This document shows, piece after piece, positions 33,014-41,141 of a stretch of 64,000 nucleotides of DNA. Within the stretch, counting starts at the first letter, position 1; every line of letters begins with the position of its first letter. Source of the stretch: Thermus brockianus (GTDB taxonomy: Bacteria > Deinococcota > Deinococci > Deinococcales > Thermaceae); the NCBI RefSeq assembly GCF_021462505.1, contig NZ_JAKEDV010000006.1:1-64000 (forward strand), written 5' to 3'. Position numbers and translations under genes: made by a program. Below the pieces are notes generated by a model that was not told where the DNA came from, ran no database searches, and saw only the letters and a list, made by a program, of their open reading frames with translations.

Positions 33014-33699
33014 CCCACCCTCCTTTCGTCAGCCACGATCTCCCCGTCCCGCACCCGGACAATCCTCTGGGCTTTCTGCGCCACCGTGGACTCGTGGGTG
33101 ACCAGGATGACCGTGGTTCCTTCCCGGTTGAGCTCTTGGAAAAGGGCAAGGATCTCCTCCCCCGTCTTGGTGTCCAGAGCCCCCGTGGGCTCGTCGGCGA
33201 GGAGGAGGGGGGGCTTTAGGGCCAGGGCCCGGGCGATGGCCACCCGCTGCCTTTGCCCACCGGAAAGCTGGTTGGGCAGGCTATGGGCCTTCTCCAAAAG
33301 GCCCACCCGCTCCAGAAGCGCTAAGGCCCTTCGCCGCCGCTCTTTAGGAGGCAGGCCAGCGTAAGCCATGGGCACCTCCACGTTCTCCACAACGCTGAGC
33401 CGGGGAAGGAGGAAAAACGCCTGGAAGACAAAACCCACGAAGCGGTTCCTCAGGTAAGCCCGCTCTCCCTCCGAGAGGTCTTGGGTGGGCCTACCCAAAA
33501 GGCGGTACTCCCCTTCCGTGGGCCGGTCCAGGAGGCCCAGGATGTGGAGGAGGGTGCTCTTGCCGCTCCCCGAGGGCCCCATGATGGCGAGGATCTCCCC
33601 CTCCTCCACCCGGAGGTCCACCCCCTTGAGGGCGAGGAAGGCCACTTCCCCGGTGCGGTAAACCTTCTTCACCCCCCGCAGTTCTAGGAGCATGCTCAC
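33010..33699 (-). CDS. MacB/LolD-type ABC transporter ATPase
   Basis: The 229-residue ATPase has Walker [16 protein letters not shown] (residues about 40-53), the Q-loop region [20 protein letters not shown], signature [20 protein letters not shown], and Walker [21 protein letters not shown] followed by the switch His in VILVTHE. The DEPTGALD spelling and [13 protein letters not shown]-like region place it in the MacB/LolD group. In the canonical MacB of proteobacteria the ATPase is fused to the permease; here they are separate genes with 4-base overlaps on both sides. Confidence 0.95.
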   Translation of the reverse strand: MSMLLELRGVKKVYRTGEVAFLALKGVDLRVEEGEILAIMGPSGSGKSTLLHILGLLDRPTEGEYRLLGRPTQDLSEGERAYLRNRFVGFVFQAFFLLPRLSVVENVEVPMAYAGLPPKERRRRALALLERVGLLEKAHSLPNQLSGGQRQRVAIARALALKPPLLLADEPTGALDTKTGEEILALFQELNREGTTVILVTHESTVAQKAQRIVRVRDGEIVADERRVG

Positions 33700-34994
33700 C
33701 TCCCAGGCCCAGGGCCCATAAGGGGCAGGGGACCCCCAGGGGCTTGCAGCCGCTGGGAACCTGAGCCCCCCTGGTTTCGCTTGGGCAGGACCACCTGGTC
33801 CCCCTCCTTGAGGCCTTCCAAAACCGCCACCCGGGTGCTGTCCTCGAGGCCCAGGGTAACGCGAACCCTCTCCGTGGAGCCATCGGCGCGGAGAAGGGTG
33901 ACGTAGGCCTGCCCCCTCACCCGCTCCACCGCCCGCTTGGGGAGGACCAGGACGTCCTTGAGGTCCTGCACCACGATCTCCCCATCGGCGCTCATCCCGG
34001 GGCGGAAGCGGGGGTCCGGGGGAAGGCTTACGGTGACCTTGAAAACCGGAATGTTGTTCACCACCTCACCCTGAGGGCTTATGGCCTCCACCCGGCCGAG
34101 GAAGGTTTCGCCCGGGAGGCCCTCGAGGCTCACCTCCACGGGAAGGCCCACCTTTACCTGGGCGATCTCCGTCTCGTCCACCTCCAGGACCAGGCTGTAG
34201 CGGGAGAGGTCCCCGAGGGTAAGGAGGGCCGAGGTGGGCCCCACCTGGGCTCCCGGGCTTGCCGCCACGGAAAGGACCACACCGCTCAAGGGGGCCAAAA
34301 CCCGCGTTTTTTCCAAATTATATTGGGCTTCCGCCAGGGCAATCCGCGCTTGGGCTAAGGCGGCTTCCTGGGTACGGAGGTCTGCCTGGAGCTGGGCCTC
34401 CCGCAAGGCCAAGGCCTCCCGTTGCGCGCTTAAGCTTGCCTCGGCGTCATCCAAGGCCCTTTTGGCATTGTTGTAAGCGGTTTCCGCCTCTAGAAGGGCC
34501 TGGCGGCTCGCACCCCCGGCCTGGTAGAGGAGCCGGGTGGCTTCCAGGTTCCGCTGGGCTGTGGCCAGGCTCGCCTGGGCGTTGGCGTAGGCTACTTCGG
34601 CGCTCTTCAGGGAGGCCCTGAGGGAAGCCAGGGCGCTTTCCCCTTGTGCCTTGGCGTTGGCCAGGGCCGCCTCGGCCTTCGCCACGTCGGACTGGGCCTT
34701 CGCCACAGCTTGGCGGAAGGGGGTGGGGTCCAGTTCGGCCAGCACCTGGCCCTTTTCCACCGGAGTCCCTTCGTCCACCACAAACCGAAGTAGGCCTTGC
34801 ACCTCGGGGCGCACCTCGAGGCTCTGCCAGGGGGCTAGGCTCCCAGAACCGGAAACCGTGACCCGGATCTCCCCCCGGGTTACGGTGTACACCTCAGGGG
34901 CCTCCACCGCCTGGACCACCCTCTTGGGCCGCAGGAGAAAGTATCCCAAAAACGCTAAAGCCACCACGACCCCAAGGAGAAGCCATCGCCTCAT
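33696..34994 (-). CDS. MacA-like membrane fusion protein (HlyD/RND adaptor family)
   Basis: The 432-residue protein has an N-terminal membrane anchor (WLLLGVVVALAFLGYFLLRP). A biotinyl-lipoyl-like half-motif reads VRPEVQGLLRFVVDEGTPVEKGQVLAELD, and a long alpha-helical hairpin rich in Ala/Gln (residues about 85-230) follows. A second lipoyl half (VLAPLSGVVLSVAASPGAQVG) and a beta-barrel/MP domain then lead to a Gly/Pro-rich tail. It would bridge the MacB-like permease and a TolC-type outer-membrane channel. It overlaps the genes on both sides by 4 bases. Confidence 0.93.
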   Translation of the reverse strand: MRRWLLLGVVVALAFLGYFLLRPKRVVQAVEAPEVYTVTRGEIRVTVSGSGSLAPWQSLEVRPEVQGLLRFVVDEGTPVEKGQVLAELDPTPFRQAVAKAQSDVAKAEAALANAKAQGESALASLRASLKSAEVAYANAQASLATAQRNLEATRLLYQAGGASRQALLEAETAYNNAKRALDDAEASLSAQREALALREAQLQADLRTQEAALAQARIALAEAQYNLEKTRVLAPLSGVVLSVAASPGAQVGPTSALLTLGDLSRYSLVLEVDETEIAQVKVGLPVEVSLEGLPGETFLGRVEAISPQGEVVNNIPVFKVTVSLPPDPRFRPGMSADGEIVVQDLKDVLVLPKRAVERVRGQAYVTLLRADGSTERVRVTLGLEDSTRVAVLEGLKEGDQVVLPKRNQGGSGSQRLQAPGGPLPLMGPGPGR

Positions 34995-36022
34995 CGCCCC
35001 ACCTCCCCAAGGACCACGAGGTCCTGCCCCGCCGCCAGGCTTAGGGCAGCCAGGGCCCTCCAGTAAGCGTTTTGGGCCACGAGTAGGTTATACCGGGCCT
35101 GGGCCAGGTTTGCCTCCTCCTGCTCCAACTCCACCCGGCTTGCGGTCCCCGCCTGGAAAGCCTTGCGGGCCACCTCCAAGGTCCTCTCCTGGTTGGCGAG
35201 GCTTTCCCGGGCGGTGAGCACCTGGCCCCAGGCAGCTTGGGCTTGGGCGTAGGCCGCTTCCAAGGCGGAGAAGGCTTGGGCCATGGCGTTATCCAGGGCC
35301 TTCCGGGCGTTATCCCGGCTGGCCTTGGCCTTCTCCAAGGTGAGGCGGGGGGTGTAGTCGTTGTCGGCCAGGCGCACCTGAAGCTCGGCAAGCTCCCAGG
35401 CCTGCCGGGCCTGGACCAGGCTGACAAGCCTCGCCTCGAGGCCCTCCCTCAAAGCGGCCAGGTCTACCCCCAAAGCCTTGGGCTCAGGCAAGGGAGCAAG
35501 CCGCGGCTCCTCCGCCAAAGAAGCCCCAAGCGCCGCCTCCAGAGCCTTGAGGAGAGCGGGACGCTGGGCTTGCGCATTTTGGAGGGCGATCTCCGCCGAT
35601 TTTAAGGCCGCCTCCGCCTTGGCCACGTCCAGGTCCGTGGCGTTGCCCGTTTGGCGCCGGGCCCGGGCAATCTGTAGGTTGCGCTCCGCCAGGGCCCGGT
35701 TGGCCTTGAGGACCTCCTCGTTGGCCTGGGCCTCCAAGAGCGCAGTGTAGGCGGAAAGGAGGGTCTGAAGCAGGTTTAAACGGCTCGCCTCCACCTGAAC
35801 CTCCGCCAAGGCCAAGGCCTGCCTCGCTTGGGTGAGGGGGAGGATGAGCGTGCTCGGGTCCGCCTCCAGGGCCTGAAGCTCCACCCGGGCGCTTTCCCGG
35901 GCCAGAAGGGCGTTCTGATAGGAAGGGTTTTGCCTAAGAGCCTGTTGCCAGGCCTCCTGAAAACTCAAACCTTGTGCCAAAGCTAAGCTTCCCGCGTAGA
36001 GCACCACCAGGATCCGCTTCAT
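34991..36022 (-). CDS. TolC-family outer-membrane channel protein (second copy)
   Basis: The 343-residue protein begins with a signal peptide, MKRILVVLYAGSLALAQGLS, at ATG 36022. It is dominated by Ala/Leu/Gln heptad-like helices with the duplicated outer-membrane-efflux-protein pattern: FQEAWQQALRQNPSYQNALL, the A-E-R-N-L-Q-I-A-R segment and the C-terminal KAFQAGTASRVELEQEEANLAQARYNLL. It is shorter than typical TolC (about 420-480). Upstream in-frame sequence belongs to the neighbouring tolC-like gene. With its larger neighbour it may form a mixed channel or act as a periplasmic helper. Confidence 0.85.
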   Translation of the reverse strand: MKRILVVLYAGSLALAQGLSFQEAWQQALRQNPSYQNALLARESARVELQALEADPSTLILPLTQARQALALAEVQVEASRLNLLQTLLSAYTALLEAQANEEVLKANRALAERNLQIARARRQTGNATDLDVAKAEAALKSAEIALQNAQAQRPALLKALEAALGASLAEEPRLAPLPEPKALGVDLAALREGLEARLVSLVQARQAWELAELQVRLADNDYTPRLTLEKAKASRDNARKALDNAMAQAFSALEAAYAQAQAAWGQVLTARESLANQERTLEVARKAFQAGTASRVELEQEEANLAQARYNLLVAQNAYWRALAALSLAAGQDLVVLGEVGR

Positions 36023-37284
36023 TCCCCACCTCCCACAAGGTCTTCCCCCATGGCATCCAAAAGGGCGTAATAGGCCTGGAGGAAAGCGGCCTTGGCCCCC
36101 TCCAGGGTGCGGCGGGCCTGGAGGAGGCCCACCTCCGCTTGCATGACCTCTAGAGCGGTTCCCGTTCCCGCCTGGAGCCGCCCCTTGGCCACCTCCCAAG
36201 AGTTCTCCGCTGCGCTCAAGGCTTTGGTGGCCACATCCACCTGGGCTTGGGCTTGAAGGAGGGCTTGGTGCTTGGAGCGAAGATCCAACTCGGCCGCCCT
36301 CTTTGCGCTTTCCAAGGTAAGACGGGCTTGGGTAAGGGTTTTCTCCCTCAAGGAAAGCTGGGCATCCTGGCCTGGGTTCAGGAGGGGGAAGCTCGCCTGG
36401 ACCTGGAAGGATACTCCTCCTGTTCCTTGTCCCTGGAAGGCATACTGGCCCCCATAGGTGAGGGTTCCCGCCTTTAGGTTGAGCCCAAGGGACAAGGCGG
36501 CGTTGCCCTCCTGGGCGGTAAGGCCCAAGGACACCTCGGGGAAGAACCGCTCCCATTGGGCTTGGGCCAAGGCCACCTCCGCTTCCTCCACCGCAAGTTG
36601 GGCTTTGCGCACGTCGGGCCGCTTGTCCCGTCGGGCCAAAACCTCTTCCAGGGAGGGAATTCCTTGAGGGAAAAGGGGTAAGGCCCCTGCAACCACCTCC
36701 CGGCCCAAAGTGGCCTTTAGCCGGGCCTGGGCCAGGCCAAGGGCGAGCTCCGCCCGCAGGGCTTCCGCCTGGGCCTCCGCCAGATTGCCCTCCGCCTCCA
36801 AGAGGTCCTGAAAGGTAGCCTGGCCCTTTTCCCGTTGGTCCCTCACCGCCCTAAGTTGGGCTTCCCGCCAAGCCAGGCGCTTTTGCGCCAGCGCCTGGTC
36901 CAAAGCAGCCAGGTAAGCGTCCAGATACTGGGAAAGGGCCGTTTGGAAGAGGGCGTTTCCCTGGGACAAGAAGTCCAGAAGCGCTTGCCGGTAGGTAATC
37001 TCCGCTTCCCTTAGGCTGCCCTGGGCCTGCCCCCACGGAAGGGCCAGGCTCCCCCCGAGGCCCAGGGCGAGGCTCTCCTGCCCCAACAGGCTCCGGCTAT
37101 AGCTCCCCTGGGGGGAAAGGGTGGGGACAAGCCCCTTTTGCGCCGCCTCCCAAGCGGCCTCGGCCTGGCCCTTCTGCAAAAGAAGGGCCTGGTAGCCGGG
37201 GCTTTCCCGCACCCAAGCCCTAAGGTCCACCCCCTGAGCCAGGGCGGGGAGAAAAAGGAGGAGAAGACTCCATATCCTTGGCAT
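36019..37284 (-). CDS. TolC-family outer-membrane channel protein (first copy)
   Basis: The 421-residue exported protein (signal MPRIWSLLLLFLPALAQGVD) has two outer-membrane-efflux-protein repeats. The first half contains the REKGQATFQDLLEAEGNLAEAQAE helix pair. The second contains AKGRLQAGTGTALEVMQAEVGLLQARRTLEGAKAAFLQAYYALL. The DVRKAQLAVEEAEVALAQAQWERFFPEVSLGL link is typical of TolC relatives. It is the first of five tightly overlapping efflux genes and starts 26 bases after the histidine-kinase stop, with GGGGTGG as ribosome binding site. Confidence 0.9.
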   Translation of the reverse strand: MPRIWSLLLLFLPALAQGVDLRAWVRESPGYQALLLQKGQAEAAWEAAQKGLVPTLSPQGSYSRSLLGQESLALGLGGSLALPWGQAQGSLREAEITYRQALLDFLSQGNALFQTALSQYLDAYLAALDQALAQKRLAWREAQLRAVRDQREKGQATFQDLLEAEGNLAEAQAEALRAELALGLAQARLKATLGREVVAGALPLFPQGIPSLEEVLARRDKRPDVRKAQLAVEEAEVALAQAQWERFFPEVSLGLTAQEGNAALSLGLNLKAGTLTYGGQYAFQGQGTGGVSFQVQASFPLLNPGQDAQLSLREKTLTQARLTLESAKRAAELDLRSKHQALLQAQAQVDVATKALSAAENSWEVAKGRLQAGTGTALEVMQAEVGLLQARRTLEGAKAAFLQAYYALLDAMGEDLVGGGE

Positions 37285-37310
37285 ACCACCCCAAAGCTAG
37301 CTCCCCTGGG

Positions 37311-38513
37311 TTAGGCCCCGGTTATAGGGAGGACCAAGCGGGCCACGAGGCCCGAAGGGGCGTTGGGCAGGAGTTCCAGCCTCCCCCCGTGGGCCTCTGC
37401 CACCTTCTTGGCCACGGAAAGGCCCAGGCCCTCCCCAGGGGCCCTCGAGGCCCGCAAAAAGGGGCGGCCCGCCTCCTTCCGGGCCTCCTCCGGCATCCCC
37501 GGGCCCTGGTCCACCACCCCCAGGAGGGCCTCCTTCTCCCCCGCCTCCAAGACCACCCGCACCCCCTTCCCCTCCCCGTGGAGGAGGGCGTTTTGCAGGA
37601 GGTTCCTCAGGGCCTGGGCGAGGAGGAGGGGGTCGCCCCTAAAGGGAAGGCTATCCGGCCCCTCGTAGGGCACGCCGAAGGCTGCCGCTTCTTCCCGCGC
37701 CAAGGCGGCCAGGTCCAGGACCACCCGCTCCACCCTTCCCTCCCGGGCGAGGACGAGGAGGGCCTCCACCAGGCGCTTCATGCGGAGAAGCTCCTCCTTG
37801 GCGGCGAGGAGGGCCTCCTCCTGGGAGAGGTAGCCCTTCTCCGCCGCCTCCACCTGGGCGAGGGCGGCGGCCACGGGGGTCCTGAGCTCGTGGGCGGCGT
37901 CCCGGGTGAAGCGCCTTTCCCGGTCCAGGAAGGCCTCGAGGCGCTCCAGCATGTGGTTGAAGGCCTCGGCCAAAGCCTTGAGCTCCCCCCCGCCCTCGGG
38001 GACCACCCGCAGGGAGAGGTCCTGGGAGTCCGCCACCCGCCGCGCCACCCCCGTGAGGCGGGCCAGGGGCCTGAGGGCGGCCCCCGCCAGGCTTCCCGCC
38101 AGCAGGGCGAAAAGGAGGGTGAGGAGCCCCCCCACCCCGAAAAGGGCCAGGCGGAAGCGGCTTAAGGCGAAGGCCGCCCCGGGATCGTAGCGGGCCACCG
38201 TGAGGGTCCCCCCTGGGACCTCGAGGACCAGAACCCGCCACCCCTCCCGCCAGTAGGCCCCCGGGGGAAGCTCGGGGAGGTCGGGGAAGTTGGCGCTCGC
38301 CTGCCGGGCCTCCCCATGCACCAGGCGGAAGGCGAACTCCCCCCTCGGCGGGCGCCGGCCCTCCGCCAGGGCCTGGACATAGAAGAGGAGGGACCGGTCC
38401 AGATCCGCCTCCACCAGGCGCTTAAAGGCCACGTAGCTCAAGGCCCCCTGGAAGAGGAGGGCAAGGCCGATGGCCAGGGCGAAGAAGAGGGCAAGCCGGG
38501 TCCTAAGGCTCAT
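37311..38513 (-). CDS. Sensor histidine kinase
   Basis: The 400-residue membrane kinase has a first transmembrane helix (ALFFALAIGLALLFQGALSY), an extracytoplasmic sensor of about 100 residues, a second helix (LALFGVGGLLTLLFALLAGSLAG), a HAMP segment, and the phospho-acceptor H-box FTRDAAHELRTPVAAALAQV. N-box ALRNLLQNALLHGEG and G-boxes VVDQGPGMPEE and GLGLSVAKKVAEAHGG complete the catalytic domain. It overlaps the response-regulator stop by 11 bases. The signal is not evident from the sensor sequence; the downstream efflux genes suggest an envelope stress, metal or drug. Confidence 0.93.
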   Translation of the reverse strand: MSLRTRLALFFALAIGLALLFQGALSYVAFKRLVEADLDRSLLFYVQALAEGRRPPRGEFAFRLVHGEARQASANFPDLPELPPGAYWREGWRVLVLEVPGGTLTVARYDPGAAFALSRFRLALFGVGGLLTLLFALLAGSLAGAALRPLARLTGVARRVADSQDLSLRVVPEGGGELKALAEAFNHMLERLEAFLDRERRFTRDAAHELRTPVAAALAQVEAAEKGYLSQEEALLAAKEELLRMKRLVEALLVLAREGRVERVVLDLAALAREEAAAFGVPYEGPDSLPFRGDPLLLAQALRNLLQNALLHGEGKGVRVVLEAGEKEALLGVVDQGPGMPEEARKEAGRPFLRASRAPGEGLGLSVAKKVAEAHGGRLELLPNAPSGLVARLVLPITGA

Positions 38514-39162
38514 CCCCAAGCCGGTACCCCCCGGGCACGGTGCGCACCACCCCGGGATGGAGCTTCTGCCGCAGGTAGTGCACGTAGACCTTCACCGCCC
38601 CCACCTTTTCCCCATCCCCAAACACCCTCTCGGCCACCTCTTCCGGGGCGAAGACCCGCCCCGGGTGCAGGAGGAAAAGCTCCAATAGGGCGAACTCCTT
38701 CAGGGAAAGGTCCACCCGCTTGCCCTCCCAAAAGACCGCCCGCCCCGCCAGGTCCACCTCCAAAGCCCCCAGGCGCACCCGGCTCCCCTTCACCTCGGAG
38801 GCCCGGCGGAGAAGGGCCCGCACCCGGGCGAGAAGCTCCTCCAGGTGGAAGGGCTTTACCAGGTAGTCGTCCCCACCCAGGTCCAGGCCCTGGATGCGGT
38901 CCTCCAGGGCATCCCGGGCCGTGAGGAAGAGGATGGGCCCCTTGTAGCCCGCCTCCCGCACCTCCCCGGCGAAGCGGAAGCCCCCGTCCGGGTCCTCGGG
39001 CAGGCGCACGTCCAGGACCATGAGGTCGGGCTCCAGCTCCAAGAAGGCCTCCCGGGCCTCCCCAAGCCCCTTGGCCCAGCGCACCCCATACCCCTGGGCG
39101 GCCAAGGCCCCCGCCACCGCCCGGCCCAAGTGGGGCTCGTCCTCCAAGAGGAGCACCTGCAC
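38503..39162 (-). CDS. OmpR-family response regulator
   Basis: The 219-residue regulator has a receiver domain (VLLLEDEPHLGRAV acidic pair, phospho-acceptor Asp in LMVLDVRLPEDP, switch Thr in LFLTARD, Lys in YLVKPFHLEELL). A winged-helix DNA-binding domain follows (SLKEFALLELFLLHPGRVFA ... AVKVYVHYLRQKL ... TVPGGYRLG). The start is GTG 39162, with CATACT 6 bases upstream (39174-39169), so it is leaderless. Directly upstream is an array of four GTTA/TAAC half-sites in the spacing OmpR-type regulators use, which suggests autoregulation and control of the divergent ApbE cluster. Confidence 0.94.
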   Translation of the reverse strand: MQVLLLEDEPHLGRAVAGALAAQGYGVRWAKGLGEAREAFLELEPDLMVLDVRLPEDPDGGFRFAGEVREAGYKGPILFLTARDALEDRIQGLDLGGDDYLVKPFHLEELLARVRALLRRASEVKGSRVRLGALEVDLAGRAVFWEGKRVDLSLKEFALLELFLLHPGRVFAPEEVAERVFGDGEKVGAVKVYVHYLRQKLHPGVVRTVPGGYRLGDEP

Positions 39163-39183
39163 GCCCTCAGTATGGGCCAGGCG

Positions 39184-39221
39184 GGTTAGCCGGGGGTTAT
39201 CCCGCTAACACCCGCCTAACC
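39184..39221. promoter_or_regulatory. Four-half-site operator-like array between the two-component operon and the ApbE cluster
   Basis: GTTA at 39185-39188 and 39196-39199, then TAAC at 39206-39209 and 39217-39220, have start-to-start spacings of 11, 10 and 11 bases. The array is symmetric about 39202-39203. The first pair sits in GGTTAGCCGGG/GGTTATCCCGC direct repeats, and the other pair is the mirror image. It covers the probable -35 regions of both the leaderless response-regulator promoter (CATACT 39174-39169) and the apbE promoter (TACCCT 39231-39236). Confidence 0.6.
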
Positions 39222-39243
39222 GCCCGCCCCTACCCTTTAGGCC

Positions 39244-40029
39244 ATGGGCCGGTACGGGGCCAGGTGGGAAGGGGTCTTGGGAAGCTTCCTGGAGGTGCAG
39301 GTGGAAGCCCCTTGGCCCCTCCAGAACCAGGTCCTAAGGGCCTCCCTAGCGGAGGTGCGCCGCCTGGAAGGCGTTTTCAGCCGCCACCAAGAAAGCGAGC
39401 TCGTCCGCCTGGTGCGCCAGGGCGGGGGTAGGCCAAGCCCGGAAATGCGGGAGGTCCTCCTCCTGGCCCTAAGCCTCCAAGAGGCCACGGGGGGCGCCTT
39501 CCACCCCGCCCCCCGCCACGGGGGGGAGGCCTTGCGCTTCCTAGGCGAGGAGGTGGAGGTCCTCGCCCCCCTGGACCTGGACGGCCTCGCCAAGGGCTAC
39601 ATCGCCGACAAGGCGGCGGAGGCCGCCCTGAAGGCGGGGGCCCGGGCGGCCCTGGTGAACCTGGGCGGGGATCTAGCCCGAAAGGGACCGGGCCTCGCCC
39701 AGGTCCTGGTGGAAGACCCCTTGGGCCCCGACAACGCCCCGCCCGCCTTCCACCTCCGCCTCACCCAAGGCGGGGTGGCCACGAGCGGCGTGCGCCACAA
39801 GGGGGCCCACCTCCTGGACCCCCGCACGGGGAGGCCCGCCCCCGGGCTCCAGGCCACGGTCCTGGCCCCTTCCGCCTGCCTGGCGGACGGCCTCGCCAAG
39901 GCCCTTTTCGTCCTGGGGCGGGAAGGTTTCCCGGTGCTCGCCCGCTTCCGGGCCCAGGGGGTGCTCTTCACCGGGGAAGGCCCCGTAACTGGCCCAGAGG
40001 GAGGGAAGGATGCTCAAGCGCTACTATAG
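39244..40029 (+). CDS. apbE: FAD:protein FMN transferase (ApbE family)
   Basis: It covalently attaches FMN to Ser/Thr of extracytoplasmic electron-transfer proteins. The 261-residue protein carries the family blocks LDLDGLAKGYIADKAAEAAL, ALVNLGGDLARKG, GGVATSGVRHKGAHLLDPRTGRPA and the C-terminal PSACLADGLAKALFVLG. No signal peptide or lipobox is visible, unlike many ApbE proteins, so either it acts inside or the start is mis-set. TACCCT lies 7 bases before ATG 39244. Its last 20 bases overlap the DUF2271 gene. The three-gene neighbourhood points to a flavin-dependent redox chain at the membrane. Confidence 0.9.
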   Translation: MGRYGARWEGVLGSFLEVQVEAPWPLQNQVLRASLAEVRRLEGVFSRHQESELVRLVRQGGGRPSPEMREVLLLALSLQEATGGAFHPAPRHGGEALRFLGEEVEVLAPLDLDGLAKGYIADKAAEAALKAGARAALVNLGGDLARKGPGLAQVLVEDPLGPDNAPPAFHLRLTQGGVATSGVRHKGAHLLDPRTGRPAPGLQATVLAPSACLADGLAKALFVLGREGFPVLARFRAQGVLFTGEGPVTGPEGGKDAQALL

Positions 40030-40549
40030 CCGGAGGAGCTTTTTCAGGCGGGTTTTGGGTGGGGTTTTGGCCCTAGGGATGGCCCGGGCCCAGGGGAAGC
40101 CCTGGCCCCAAGGGATGGAGCTCCGGGTGAGCTTCGCCTACGAGGGCGGCGGCTTCCGCTACCGCGCCCCTTACGTGGCGGTGTACGTGGAGGACGAGCG
40201 GGGCAACCTGGTGCGCACCCTGGGGCTTTTCCTGATGCCCGGGAAGGGGGAAAGGTGGTGGAACGAGCTACGGCGCTACTTCGCCCTGGGGGACCTGGCG
40301 CGCATGCGCACCCTCTCCGGCCCCACCCGCCCCCCGGGGCGCTACACCCTGGCCTGGGACGGCAAGGACGAAGGGGGCCGCACCGTGGCCCAGGGGAGCT
40401 ATTACGTCTGCGTAGAGTACGCCCGGGAGCACGGGCCCTACGAGCTTTTCCGCGAGAAGGTGGAGGTGGCCGAAACCCCCTTCCAAAAGAGCTATACCCT
40501 AAAGGGGGAACTCAAGGAGGTGCGCCTTGATTACGGCCGGAAGGCCTAG
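40010..40549 (+). CDS. DUF2271 protein with a Tat-type signal
   Basis: The 179-residue protein begins MLKRYYSRRSFFRRVLGGVLALG, a twin-arginine-like signal (S-R-R-S-F), so it is probably exported folded with a cofactor. The mature part is a DUF2271 domain: APYVAVYVEDERGNLVRTLGLFL, WWNELRRYF, TLSGPTRPPGRYTLAWDGKDEGGRTVAQGSYYVCVEYAREHGPYE. This beta-sandwich domain regularly occurs beside ApbE and PepSY proteins and its function is unknown. Both ends overlap neighbouring genes (20 and 23 bases). Confidence 0.85.
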   Translation: MLKRYYSRRSFFRRVLGGVLALGMARAQGKPWPQGMELRVSFAYEGGGFRYRAPYVAVYVEDERGNLVRTLGLFLMPGKGERWWNELRRYFALGDLARMRTLSGPTRPPGRYTLAWDGKDEGGRTVAQGSYYVCVEYAREHGPYELFREKVEVAETPFQKSYTLKGELKEVRLDYGRKA

Positions 40550-41141
40550 AAGCGGGGCGAGCCCCTTACGGGCCCGGCTTTACGCCTGGGCCCGGACCCT
40601 CCACCTCTACCTTTCCCTCCTGGCCTTTCTCTCCATCCTCTTCTTCGCCGTGACGGGCCTCACCCTGAACCACCCCGAGTGGTTCGGGGAAGGGAGGGTG
40701 CGGAAGGTTTCCGGCACCCTCCCCCACGCCCCCTACCTCCAAGGGGAAGGCATGGACTGGCTCGCCCTGGCGGAGGACCTGAGGGCCTTGGGGCTCCGGG
40801 GCCGGGTGGCGGAGCGCGGGGAAAGCGGGGGGTTGGCTTGGCTTTCCTTCCGGGCCCCCGGCTACGGGGCCGACGCCCAGGTAGACCCCAGGACCGGCGC
40901 CTACACCTTAAGCGTCACGGAGGCCGGTCTGGTGGCGGCCCTAAACGACCTACACAAGGGGCGGGACACCCCGGGGGCCTGGCGGTGGGTCCTGGACCTA
41001 TCCGCCCTCTTCCTGGCCCTGGTGAGCCTGAGCGGCCTTCTCCTAAGCCTCCTCTTCGGCAAGACGCGGAAGGCGGCCCTCCTCACCCTCCTTTTGGGCC
41101 TCCTCCTCTTTGGGGGCCTGGCCCTTTGGGCGGCCCTATAG
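40527..41141 (+). CDS. PepSY-associated transmembrane protein
   Basis: The 204-residue protein starts at TTG 40527, supported by AAGGAGGTG ending 5 bases upstream. It has a first helix with a His in ARTLHLYLSLLAFLSILFFAVTGLTLNHPEWF. An extracytoplasmic PepSY-like segment ends in AQVDPRTGAYTLSV, and a second His-containing stretch NDLHKGRDTPGAWRWVLD comes before two more helices. PepSY_TM proteins of this type are thought to pass electrons through haem held by such His residues. With ApbE and DUF2271 it forms a probable periplasmic reductase module. Its end overlaps the convergent gene by 6 bases. Confidence 0.85.
   Translation: MITAGRPRSGASPLRARLYAWARTLHLYLSLLAFLSILFFAVTGLTLNHPEWFGEGRVRKVSGTLPHAPYLQGEGMDWLALAEDLRALGLRGRVAERGESGGLAWLSFRAPGYGADAQVDPRTGAYTLSVTEAGLVAALNDLHKGRDTPGAWRWVLDLSALFLALVSLSGLLLSLLFGKTRKAALLTLLLGLLLFGGLALWAAL

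Noticed and set aside
40887-40916. DPRTGAYT in the PepSY protein as an FMN-attachment site for ApbE
   Set aside because: It resembles D-x-x-T-G-A-[ST], but the acceptor position is Tyr, and D-P-x-T-G is a common structural turn of PepSY domains.
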